A stretch of DNA of 64,000 nt, taken from CAXBNB01 sp049115735 (lineage in GTDB: Bacteria; Bacteroidota; Bacteroidia; Cytophagales; Cyclobacteriaceae). A model generated the notes under the pieces. That model saw nothing but the letters and a program-made list of their open reading frames with translations, ran no database searches and had not been told where the DNA came from. Shown here in pieces: positions 35,938-44,218 of the stretch. Position numbers and translations under genes: made by a program. The stretch's first letter is position 1; every line of letters starts with the position of its first letter. The DNA is taken from NCBI GenBank assembly GCA_049115735.1, contig JAGDZP010000002.1, forward strand, positions 124,001-188,000, read 5' to 3'.

Positions 35938-35955
35938 ATCTACTATTTTTAACTC

Positions 35956-37248
35956 ATGATTAAAATATCAAATTATAATATGTATTTGCAAAATTCCTCA
36001 TCAGGTCAGAACCTCATCCGCTTAAAGAATAATGCCATAAACCTTCTTTCTCTAGGACTTTGTTCCTTACTCATATTTGCATGTACCAGCAATGCTAAAA
36101 ACACTACCATAAAACCCTCTACTGCTATCAGTGACTTTTCAATTGAGAAACAAATTTCTATAGCACAGCAACAGCTTGGTGCTCTAGTTGAGGTGGCTAG
36201 GAAAAAAAACAAACTTCCTCGTAGTGTTGAAGAAGATGGAAGCATCATGTGGGCTAGAGGAAATTTTGATTGGACTGAAGGATTTTTTCCCGGATCTCTA
36301 TGGTATTTGTATGAGCTTACAGGAGACGAAAAATGGAAAACAGATGCAATATATTTCCAGGAATTCAACAAAGATGATCGATTCAAGTCCAATCATGATC
36401 TTGGCTTTATTTTTAACAATTCATATGGAAACGGGCTAAGGCTTACACAAAATAGTGGCTATGAGGCCATGTTAATAGATGCAGCGAATACTTTGATGTC
36501 CCGCTTTGATTCTTCAGTTGGCTGCACTAAATCCTGGAATGTAGATAGAGGATGGCAATCAAAAAGGGACTGGCAATTTCCAGTGATCATAGATAATATG
36601 ATGAATCTTGAACTGCTCTTCAATGTCAGTGATATTACCGGCGATAAAAATTATGCGGATGCAGCGATCAGTCACGCAAATACCACTATTGAAAATCACT
36701 TCAGAGAAAATTTCAGCTCCTACCATGTAGTAGATTATGATACAATCACTGGTGAAGTAAGGAAAAAGGAGAGGGCGCAAGGGTTCTCTGATGAATCTTC
36801 CTGGTCAAGAGGGCAAGCTTGGGGACTCTATGGCTATACAATGTGTTATCGATTTACAAAAGATAAAAAGTACCTTAATCAGGCTATGAATATCGCAAAC
36901 TTCATTCTTTCCAATCCGGCGATAGACAAAGAAGACATTCCATATTGGGATTATGATGCTGAAAACATCCCTGATGAACCGAGGGATGCTTCTGCAGCAA
37001 CCATTACTGCCTCAGCTTTGATTGAATTAAGTACATATACAGATACTAAGTACCTTCAAAGAGCAAAAGAAATGATGTCTACTCTTTCCAGCCCGGAGTA
37101 CTTTGCAGAGGTATATAATAATAATTTCTTAATTAAACACTGTGTTGGGAGCATACCACATGGCTCTGAAATAGATAAGCCATTAAATTATGCTGACTAT
37201 TATTATTTGGAATCCTTGGTTAGACTAAAAAGGCTGAACGAGATATAA
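35956..37248 (+). CDS. GH88 unsaturated glucuronyl hydrolase lipoprotein
   Basis: Seen: 430 residues. A polar leader precedes the lipoprotein signal (LLIFAC, Cys43); ATG 35980 is a shorter alternative start. The (alpha/alpha)6 domain has NFDWTEGFFPGSLWYLYELT (about 103-122), NHDLGF with Asp148, and PVIIDNMMNLELL with Asp213, matching the two catalytic aspartates of Bacillus UGL (Asp88, Asp149). SSWSRGQAWGLYGYTMCYRF is the substrate-binding helix signature. Family knowledge: hydrates the 4,5-unsaturated uronic acid left by polysaccharide lyases. Context: directly upstream (9 bp) of the ECF sigma gene and in a locus with PL8 and two sulfatases. This is the strongest single clue that PUL2 targets a glycosaminoglycan-like polymer. 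Confidence 0.95.
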   Translation: MIKISNYNMYLQNSSSGQNLIRLKNNAINLLSLGLCSLLIFACTSNAKNTTIKPSTAISDFSIEKQISIAQQQLGALVEVARKKNKLPRSVEEDGSIMWARGNFDWTEGFFPGSLWYLYELTGDEKWKTDAIYFQEFNKDDRFKSNHDLGFIFNNSYGNGLRLTQNSGYEAMLIDAANTLMSRFDSSVGCTKSWNVDRGWQSKRDWQFPVIIDNMMNLELLFNVSDITGDKNYADAAISHANTTIENHFRENFSSYHVVDYDTITGEVRKKERAQGFSDESSWSRGQAWGLYGYTMCYRFTKDKKYLNQAMNIANFILSNPAIDKEDIPYWDYDAENIPDEPRDASAATITASALIELSTYTDTKYLQRAKEMMSTLSSPEYFAEVYNNNFLIKHCVGSIPHGSEIDKPLNYADYYYLESLVRLKRLNEI

Positions 37249-37257
37249 CAAGGGCAT

Positions 37258-37794
37258 ATGATTAGGCACTTTAAAAGTTTGGCAAGTGAACTGGTTCGTG
37301 GAAATAAACGAGCTCTGGAATTGCTATATGAAGAAAATGCCATTCGAATATTCAATTTGGCTTATAGAATGACATCAAGCCGCGGCGATGCAGAAGAGAT
37401 TGTCCAGGATACATTTTTACGACTGTGGAATTCAAGAAAGAAAATAGATGTATCCAGAGAGTTAACTGGTTATATCATTGTAATAGCCAGAAATTTATCG
37501 ATCGATAAGATAAAAACAAACTCTAAAAAAATTGATTCTTGCGATTATGATACCCTTGAAAATTTAGGTATTTCCACAAAAAATTCTTTTTACTATCAAG
37601 AGGCCTCCAGAGAATTAGATGAAGCCATTGATCGCTTGCCTCCAAAGCGAAAACAAGTCTTTCAATTAAAGGTTGGTAGCACGCTTACCAACAAGGAAAT
37701 TGCACGAAAGCTGAATGTATCTGAGGCTACTGTAGAAAAGCATATGAGGTTGGCTTCAAACGCCTTGCGAGATATGTTGTCCTCGAGTGAGTAA
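37258..37794 (+). CDS. ECF sigma-70 factor of PUL2
   Basis: Seen: 178 residues. Region 2 at about 18-85 (LLYEENAIRIFNLAYRMTSS, EEIVQDTFLRLWNSR), region 4 at about 122-175 (LPPKRKQVFQLKVGSTLTNK, VSEATVEKHMRLASNALRDM). It ends SSSE without the hydrophobic tail seen in the PUL1 sigma factor. Family knowledge: Bacteroidota SusC-linked ECF family. Context: 9 bp after GH88, so it is likely read through from the sulfatase/GH88 transcript, and it precedes FecR by 92 bp. It should direct transcription of the susC-susD pair. Confidence 0.93.
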   Translation: MIRHFKSLASELVRGNKRALELLYEENAIRIFNLAYRMTSSRGDAEEIVQDTFLRLWNSRKKIDVSRELTGYIIVIARNLSIDKIKTNSKKIDSCDYDTLENLGISTKNSFYYQEASRELDEAIDRLPPKRKQVFQLKVGSTLTNKEIARKLNVSEATVEKHMRLASNALRDMLSSSE

Positions 37795-37886
37795 TAATTA
37801 TTCCAAATTAATTAAAGTCGGAGGTAAGGTTACCTCTCTTTTTTTCAGTATGTAATGATGTAGGCTTTTTATGTCATGATCAAATA

Positions 37887-38858
37887 ATGAAAAAAGGAAA
37901 GTTCGAAATAATTAATTCCTATTTAGAAGGAAGCTGTTCGATAGAGGAGAGAAAACTGGTCGAATATTGGTTGGAAGTTGAAGACAAGGAGGCTGTTTCT
38001 ATCTTCGACAAAGGTGCAATGGACCTCAACGGCTCATCGACACTGGTAGAAGCAGATTTAAGGGGGGTATGGAAAAATATTGATAAACAGACTAAGGTTG
38101 ATGAGCCTAAGTGGAAAATACTTTTTCAAAGCCCACTGAAAATTGCAGCTGTTGTTACAGTCCTGCTGGTGTCATTTTTTGTTTTTGAATCACTCGATAT
38201 TGAAGACTCGAAAATCAAATCCAATGGAGTCAGCTCAATTATCAAAAAAACTAACCGAGGAGAAAATCTAACAGCTAGACTCCCTGACGGCACAAAGGTT
38301 AGACTCAATTCTTCTTCTTCTATTGAATATGTGGATAATTTTCTTGTGAGTGAAAGGCGCGAAGTTATTCTCACAGGGGAGGCTTTCTTTGATGTAAAAA
38401 AAGATGAATATCGTCCTTTTGTTATCAAAACGGGGAAAGTAAGCACAACCGTATTGGGTACTTCATTCAACGTGGATTCAAGAGACAATGATGAAATCAA
38501 GGTAGCCGTGTTAAGTGGAAAAGTTGAGGTGAAGAATCGAAATGAGCGGGTGGTAATTACCCCTGGTGAAATGGCAGTAGCAAATGGTCAAATTTGGAAA
38601 ACGAATTATACTTATGATGAGACCATAGGATGGAAAGATGGCTTGCTGGTCTTGAGAGCAAATAAATTCGAAGATGTTGTTGATGACCTTGAGCGCTGGT
38701 ATGGGGTGGATATTGAAATTGAGGGTGTGATAAAGGAGAAAGGGATTGACCTCAGCTATCTAAATGAATCTCTTGAAGAGGTATTGGAAGGTTTGAGTTT
38801 TGCAGCTCATTTTGATTATGCCATTAATGGTAAAAAAGTAAAAATAAAAGTCAACTAA
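37887..38858 (+). CDS. FecR-family anti-sigma factor of PUL2
   Basis: Seen: 323 residues. Cytoplasmic part about 1-80, one membrane span at about 85-105 (LKIAAVVTVLLVSFFVFESL), then the periplasmic FecR domain with TARLPDGTKVRLNSSSSIEY (about 130-149), REVILTGEAFFDVKKDEYR and FVIKTGKVSTTVLGTSFNVD. A C-terminal domain ends with a short NGKKVKIKVN. Family knowledge: transduces a signal from the SusC STN domain to the sigma factor. Context: between sigma and susC as in PUL1. The gap to susC is 136 bp and contains a stem-loop. Confidence 0.93.
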   Translation: MKKGKFEIINSYLEGSCSIEERKLVEYWLEVEDKEAVSIFDKGAMDLNGSSTLVEADLRGVWKNIDKQTKVDEPKWKILFQSPLKIAAVVTVLLVSFFVFESLDIEDSKIKSNGVSSIIKKTNRGENLTARLPDGTKVRLNSSSSIEYVDNFLVSERREVILTGEAFFDVKKDEYRPFVIKTGKVSTTVLGTSFNVDSRDNDEIKVAVLSGKVEVKNRNERVVITPGEMAVANGQIWKTNYTYDETIGWKDGLLVLRANKFEDVVDDLERWYGVDIEIEGVIKEKGIDLSYLNESLEEVLEGLSFAAHFDYAINGKKVKIKVN

Positions 38859-38920
38859 AAATAATGCCTATGATCAATAAATATACGATAGACTCTGGAT
38901 AGAATACCAGCAAAAAAGAA

Positions 38921-38958
38921 ACCCTGATGGAATTGATTGGCCTTAACTCCACCAGGGT
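38921..38958 (+). promoter_or_regulatory. Stem-loop in the susC leader, PUL2
   Basis: Seen: ACCCTGATGGA (38921-38931) pairs with TCCACCAGGGT (38948-38958) at 10 of 11 positions, with one A-C mismatch and a 16-base loop. It ends 36 bp before the susC start. Placement matches the stem-loop of PUL1 (right arm ending 40 bp before susC), although the arms share no clear sequence. No T-run follows. Likely a regulatory or mRNA-processing element (inference). Confidence 0.45.
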
Positions 38959-38994
38959 AACATAAAATTATTATTAAACTTAAAAACAAAAATA

Positions 38995-41900
38995 ATGTAT
39001 TCTAACTACACAAAAAAGTTACTCATAATGTCGAGGAACACATTTTTTGCAATATTTCTAGTGTGCTTATGCGGATCGATGATTTTCGCTAATGAAGTGA
39101 ATAGTCAGAAATCAAAGTCAAGTCTGCACAATGTGAATGTAGACCTTGAAAGAAACCTCGGTTCCCTGAAACAAATCTTCAATGCGATTGAAAATCAAAC
39201 AGATTTTGAGTTTAGCTACTTTAAGTCAACTTTATCAGCAACGGAGAAAAAAATTGATCTGGGGGGAGAGAAAAATTTAGGTAAGATCCTCAATATCATT
39301 TCGGAAAAATCCAAGTTGAATTTCAAACGTGTGAACAATAGGATTTATATCTCAATTCCTGAGCAAACAACAGAGCGTGAATTGATTAAGTATATTGAAG
39401 CACAAGCTGATGTTGAAATATCAGGAAAAATTACAGATGAAAACGGGCAGGGACTACCTGGAGCGTCCGTTGTTCAAAAAGGTACTACCAATGGAACTAC
39501 AACTGATTTGGAGGGTAAATATAAACTGAATGTAGCTGAAGGGTCGATGCTGACCATTTCGTTTGTAGGCTACAAAACAAAAGAGCTGACCGTCGGGTCA
39601 GAAAGTGTCATCGATATTCAGATGAATATTGATGCTGAACGCCTTGATGAAATTGTAGTTGTTGGATATGGTACCGAAAAGAAAATAAACCTTACAGGTT
39701 CTGTCAGCAACATCAGTACCGATGATATTGGCTCAAGGCCAGTGACTAACATCAGCGCTGGATTGTCAGGTTTAGCTCCTGGAGTATTAGTCACACAATC
39801 AAATGGTGGCGTTGCAGGTGGCGATGGGGGTACGATTCGCATAAGAGGAATAGGTACTTTTAATGATTCCAATCCGCTTATTGTTGTTGACGGAATTCCT
39901 TCCAGTGGAACGGGAATAATGAATGATATTGATCCTAACGATATTGAGAATATTTCAGTTTTGAAAGATGCTGCCTCTGCTGCAATTTATGGCTCTCGCG
40001 GAGCAAACGGCGTTATTTTAATTACTACGAAAAGAGGAGTGGCTGGCAAACCAACTTTTACATACAATGGATATGTTGGATCTCAGGCAGCAACAAGAAG
40101 ACCTGAATATGTTAGTGATTTTGCTACTTATATGGAGCATGCAAATATCAACAGGGGTACAGATATTTTTGATCCGGATGACATAGAGGAATGGAGAAAT
40201 AATCCAAACGATCCTTTACGCTATCCTAATGTAGATTGGTACGAAGAGCAGGTAGGAGGAACAGCTAAAATTCAATCTCATAATCTTTCTTTTTCAGGAG
40301 GTACTGACGCTACTCAATACAGATTTTCATTAAGCTATTTGGATCAAGACGGTCTTATTTCTTCTAATAATATTAAGAGATATGGCTTCAGAACCAACTT
40401 GCAATCTGAAGTTGTGAAGCGAGTGAAAATTGGAGGGGATTTGTTTTTCAGATGGACAGAGTTGGTTCCCAGTTTAATTGGTGATGGGGATGAAATAAAT
40501 CATGGTACTGTTCCCGGTATGCCTAGTATTCAACATCCTGATGGACGCTGGGGAGGACCTCAACAGCCAGCAGTAGGAACCGTGAATAATTCCTTTGCCA
40601 CGATAGAAAACAGGGTTGATAAAAGGACCCAACAAAGATTACTCGGAAGTGTTTTTGCCAGCTGGGAAGTGATTGATGGATTAACAGCTACTGCTAAGCT
40701 GGCCCTGAATTATAATCATCAAGTTAGAAATACATTCAACAAAAGATACGACCTGTGGGATTTTAGACGCGATGTTATTACCCGGCAGTTTGCTTTGGGA
40801 ACAGGAAGATCTGCATCCTCAAGACAAGATCAGGACTACCTTTTAACATCTAATTTGCTTCTTGAGTATCAAAAATCTCTAGGTGATCATAACTTCAAAA
40901 TACTAGGTGGTTATGAGTCTTTACAATTTAGGGACGATTTTGTATCAGCATCTATGGAGCAATTTCAAAACAATGAAGTTCAGGCTATTAATGCTGGTCT
41001 TTTGGTTTCCTCTACTGGTGGCAATACAGTAGAATGGACATTGCAGTCCTATTTTGGCCGAATGAATTACAATTTCCAACAAAAGTACTTTCTAGAAGCA
41101 AATTTTAGAGCAGATGGGTCATCTCGTTTTAAAGATGGAAATCGTTGGGGATATTTTCCTGCATTTTCTGCAGCCTGGTTGATTAGCAATGAAGTTTTTA
41201 TGAAGAATCTTGATTTTCTGGATAACTTGAAAATTAGGGCCTCATGGGGTAAACTGGGAAATAACAGAATCGGAAATTACCCTTATCAACCTACTTATAA
41301 CCTCAATCAGAATTACACTTTTGGCGGTGTGGTTTACACCGGAATTGCTCAGAATTCCTTAGTCAATGAAGACATACTTTGGGAAGAGACAACTACATCA
41401 GATATTGGTATCGATGCGAGTTGGTTTTCAGGAAGATTAACGTTTGCCTTTGATTATTTCAGAAGAGAAACGGAAGGAATTCTTACTGGATTGCCAATTC
41501 CTAGATTTTTAGGAGACAAGTCAAACCCTACTGTGAATCTAGCCTCTATGGTAAACAAAGGAATTGAAGTAAGTCTAGGGTATAGAGGAAAAATTGGAGA
41601 ATTCGCTTATAGTGTATCAGGACATATTACACATACAGACAATGAAGTAACTGACTACTTCGAGGATATTGTGACTGGAGGTACCCAGATTGGATTCCCT
41701 TACAATTCATTTTACGGATTAGAGGCTATTGACATTTTTCGAACCCAGGAGCAACTGGATGGCGCTGCAACACATAGTAACAGCACAGACCTGGGTGATA
41801 TTCAATTTAAAGATCAAATAACTGAAGATACCGATAACGACGGAATTCCTGATGCTGGAAATGGAGTAATTGATAGCAATGACCGGGTAATTATTGGAAA

Positions 41901-42387
41901 CAGAATTCCAAAATTTATTTATGGCGGCAATATTGGATTACAATTCAAAGGTTTCGATTTGGGCATTATCATTCAGGGAATTGCTAATCGAGATGTGAAT
42001 ACACTGGGCCAGGGAGTGAGACCTATTCAATGGAGTGATAGAGGCTCGCTGCATCAGAGATGGGTAGATGATTCTTGGTCAAGCGAAAATACGAGTGGAA
42101 TTCTTCCAAGGTTAAACGAAGATGCATTCGATGGTTTGAATGATGACACTTCAACATTTTGGGTAAAAGACTTGTCTTTTTTTAGAGTGAAAAACCTTCA
42201 ACTTGGATATAACCTTCCAACCTCTCTGATTGAAAAGTATGGTATGCAGAAATTCAGAGTGTATTTCAGTGCCGATAATTTATTAACCATCAGCAATGAG
42301 GAATGGGGATTTGATCCCGAAACTATCTCTGCCAGTGCAGTTCCAAATGTACGAACGTTGATTTTGGGAGTAAATATTGGTTTTTAA
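38995..42387 (+). CDS. SusC-family TonB-dependent outer-membrane transporter, PUL2
   Basis: Seen: 1130 residues. Signal sequence about 1-38 (ending EVNSQ), STN domain about 50-120, carboxypeptidase-regulatory-like domain about 139-215 (ISGKITDENGQGLPGAS), TonB-box-like DEIVVVGYGTEKK (about 219-231), plug with GGTIRIRGIGTFN and YGSRGANGVILITTKRG, then barrel ending NIGF. Family knowledge: imports oligosaccharides with its SusD partner; the STN domain indicates signalling through FecR. Context: susD follows after 29 bp. The regulatory-like domain is almost identical in protein sequence to that of the PUL1 SusC, but the DNA has diverged at many third positions. The substrate is inferred from the PL8/GH88/sulfatase neighbours. 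Confidence 0.96.
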   Translation: MYSNYTKKLLIMSRNTFFAIFLVCLCGSMIFANEVNSQKSKSSLHNVNVDLERNLGSLKQIFNAIENQTDFEFSYFKSTLSATEKKIDLGGEKNLGKILNIISEKSKLNFKRVNNRIYISIPEQTTERELIKYIEAQADVEISGKITDENGQGLPGASVVQKGTTNGTTTDLEGKYKLNVAEGSMLTISFVGYKTKELTVGSESVIDIQMNIDAERLDEIVVVGYGTEKKINLTGSVSNISTDDIGSRPVTNISAGLSGLAPGVLVTQSNGGVAGGDGGTIRIRGIGTFNDSNPLIVVDGIPSSGTGIMNDIDPNDIENISVLKDAASAAIYGSRGANGVILITTKRGVAGKPTFTYNGYVGSQAATRRPEYVSDFATYMEHANINRGTDIFDPDDIEEWRNNPNDPLRYPNVDWYEEQVGGTAKIQSHNLSFSGGTDATQYRFSLSYLDQDGLISSNNIKRYGFRTNLQSEVVKRVKIGGDLFFRWTELVPSLIGDGDEINHGTVPGMPSIQHPDGRWGGPQQPAVGTVNNSFATIENRVDKRTQQRLLGSVFASWEVIDGLTATAKLALNYNHQVRNTFNKRYDLWDFRRDVITRQFALGTGRSASSRQDQDYLLTSNLLLEYQKSLGDHNFKILGGYESLQFRDDFVSASMEQFQNNEVQAINAGLLVSSTGGNTVEWTLQSYFGRMNYNFQQKYFLEANFRADGSSRFKDGNRWGYFPAFSAAWLISNEVFMKNLDFLDNLKIRASWGKLGNNRIGNYPYQPTYNLNQNYTFGGVVYTGIAQNSLVNEDILWEETTTSDIGIDASWFSGRLTFAFDYFRRETEGILTGLPIPRFLGDKSNPTVNLASMVNKGIEVSLGYRGKIGEFAYSVSGHITHTDNEVTDYFEDIVTGGTQIGFPYNSFYGLEAIDIFRTQEQLDGAATHSNSTDLGDIQFKDQITEDTDNDGIPDAGNGVIDSNDRVIIGNRIPKFIYGGNIGLQFKGFDLGIIIQGIANRDVNTLGQGVRPIQWSDRGSLHQRWVDDSWSSENTSGILPRLNEDAFDGLNDDTSTFWVKDLSFFRVKNLQLGYNLPTSLIEKYGMQKFRVYFSADNLLTISNEEWGFDPETISASAVPNVRTLILGVNIGF

Positions 42388-42416
42388 TCTAATCAGGAAG
42401 AATAAACATAAAGATC

Positions 42417-44054
42417 ATGAAAAATATAAAAAATATTACTTTCCTTTTGTTTTTGCTTGGAATGATGTCCATTTCATGCCAGGATGATTTCTTGGATAGA
42501 AATCCAAATGATAGATTGTCATCAGCTTCGTTTTGGTCAAATGAATCAGATGCAAATGCTGGATTGACTGCAATATATGATGCAATGGAAAACCCAATAA
42601 GAGAATTCGGATGGGCATCCTTCGGCGTGCTGGATATGCTCACGCCAATAGGAAATGTGAGAGAAGGAAACTGGAGAAGAATCGCGGAAGGGACACATGA
42701 CCCTAATACAAATAGAATTCAAGGAGCTTGGGAAAACCTATACAGAGCCGTAGTTCGTGCCAATGATTTCATGGATCATATTGATAACATCACATTTGAC
42801 AATGATCCAAATGATGTGCGAAAGAATCGAATGATTGGAGAAGCTCGATTTTTAAGAGCTATGCATTACTATATGTTAGTTGAATTGTGGGGAGATGTTC
42901 CTCTATTTTCAACAGTTCCCGGAGTGGAAGATGCCTCAACCCCTAGAGCGCCAAAGACAGAAGTTTTAGCGCTGGTCAAGGAGGATATTCAATTTGCATC
43001 GGCCAATTTACCACTTCGAGGTAATGAAGAGACCGGACGTGCGACCAGCGGTGCAGCCTTAGCCCTAAAAGTAAAAGTTGCCCTTTATGAAAAAGATTGG
43101 AGCACCGCTGCTGATACGGCAGAGGAAATCATGTCCATGGGCTATACATTGGAACCCAATTATGCTGACATCATTAGTATCGACAATGAAAATAATAATG
43201 AAGTAATATTTGATGTTGAACATGTTTTCATGAATGATGCTGAAGGAGGGGGGACAGCTGAAAAAATGTACGCCTTTCGCAGTTCATCCGGAAATGGGTG
43301 GTCATGGATACAGCCTACAATGTGGCTCGTAGATCAATATGAGAGAATAATCCCAACTCCTGTGGAAGGCGTTGATTACATTAACGAAGATCCAGGTAAA
43401 ATCCCCAATAAAGTATATGAATACTTTGAAGGTAGAGACCCAAGAATGGATCATACGATCTTAAGAGCAGGAGCAAGATTTTTAGATAAAACGGATAAGA
43501 ATATTCTTTACCCTCATAAATTTCAGGCGGTGAACCACTCTCAGGTAGGTATGCACGCTCGTAAATATGTGGTGCCAGGTGCAGCTACTTCTGCAAATAG
43601 CGATTCTCCATTAGATTATATTATTTTTAGATATGCAGATATTTTGTTGAATTACCTTGAAGCAGTAGCCATGAGAGATGGCGGAGCAAATACTGTTTCA
43701 CAGGTTGTTTTGGACCAAACTATTAACGCCGTTCGGACCAGGGCCTCTGTGGATTTGCCTTTGTTCAATGCAGGTAATATTACAATGGATGACATCTATC
43801 ATGAGCGAATTGTCGAATTAGCCTTTGAAGGCTGGACATACATTGATATGAAACGAAATGGTAAGATTGAAATGAATAATGGATTTGAAGTAAAAGGATT
43901 TACAGTGAAGGCTGGAAAAAGTATAAAATTCAATCCGAAAAAGATCAATCAAACTAGAATTTTTGATCCTAATACACATTACGTTTGGCCAATCCCAACT
44001 TCAGAATTAGAAAGAGGAGAAAATCTTACTCAAAATACAGGCTATCCCGAATAA
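42417..44054 (+). CDS. SusD/RagB-family outer-membrane lipoprotein, PUL2
   Basis: Seen: 545 residues with lipoprotein signal (MMSISCQDDF, Cys20) followed at once by the SusD start LDRNPNDRLSSASFW. Classical RagB/SusD features: ARFLRAMHYYMLVELWGDVP (about 142-161), ATSGAALALKVKVALYEKDW, and a C-terminal IVELAFEGWTYIDMKRNGKI and THYVWPIPTSELERG. Family knowledge: binds glycans and closes over SusC. It belongs to the classical RagB/SusD group, unlike the SusD_2-type partner in PUL1. Context: 29 bp after susC and followed by a strong terminator. Confidence 0.96.
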   Translation: MKNIKNITFLLFLLGMMSISCQDDFLDRNPNDRLSSASFWSNESDANAGLTAIYDAMENPIREFGWASFGVLDMLTPIGNVREGNWRRIAEGTHDPNTNRIQGAWENLYRAVVRANDFMDHIDNITFDNDPNDVRKNRMIGEARFLRAMHYYMLVELWGDVPLFSTVPGVEDASTPRAPKTEVLALVKEDIQFASANLPLRGNEETGRATSGAALALKVKVALYEKDWSTAADTAEEIMSMGYTLEPNYADIISIDNENNNEVIFDVEHVFMNDAEGGGTAEKMYAFRSSSGNGWSWIQPTMWLVDQYERIIPTPVEGVDYINEDPGKIPNKVYEYFEGRDPRMDHTILRAGARFLDKTDKNILYPHKFQAVNHSQVGMHARKYVVPGAATSANSDSPLDYIIFRYADILLNYLEAVAMRDGGANTVSQVVLDQTINAVRTRASVDLPLFNAGNITMDDIYHERIVELAFEGWTYIDMKRNGKIEMNNGFEVKGFTVKAGKSIKFNPKKINQTRIFDPNTHYVWPIPTSELERGENLTQNTGYPE

Positions 44055-44074
44055 CATTATCAATCTAAAATCTG

Positions 44075-44107
44075 GGAAGGTTGTCGTAAGACAACCTTCC
44101 TGTTTTT
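44075..44107 (+). terminator. Intrinsic terminator after susD, PUL2
   Basis: Seen: GGAAGGTTGTC (44075-44085) and GACAACCTTCC (44090-44100) form a perfect 11-bp stem with a 4-base GTAA loop, followed by TGTTTTT. It lies 20 bp after the susD stop and separates the transporter genes from the PL8 gene. Confidence 0.93.
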
Positions 44108-44218
44108 ATAGTATGGGAATCCGATCTGTAACCACAAACAGGTCAATTAAATGAATTTGAAAATAATATAGAGTTACTCTTGTCGCACCCGAAGAATGAA
44201 ACCTTATCAAAAAACAGT

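Noticed and set aside
38126..38500. 124-codon minus-strand frame inside fecR of PUL2
   Set aside because: Fully inside a well-supported fecR gene, low-complexity Ser/Thr-rich translation, typical antisense shadow.
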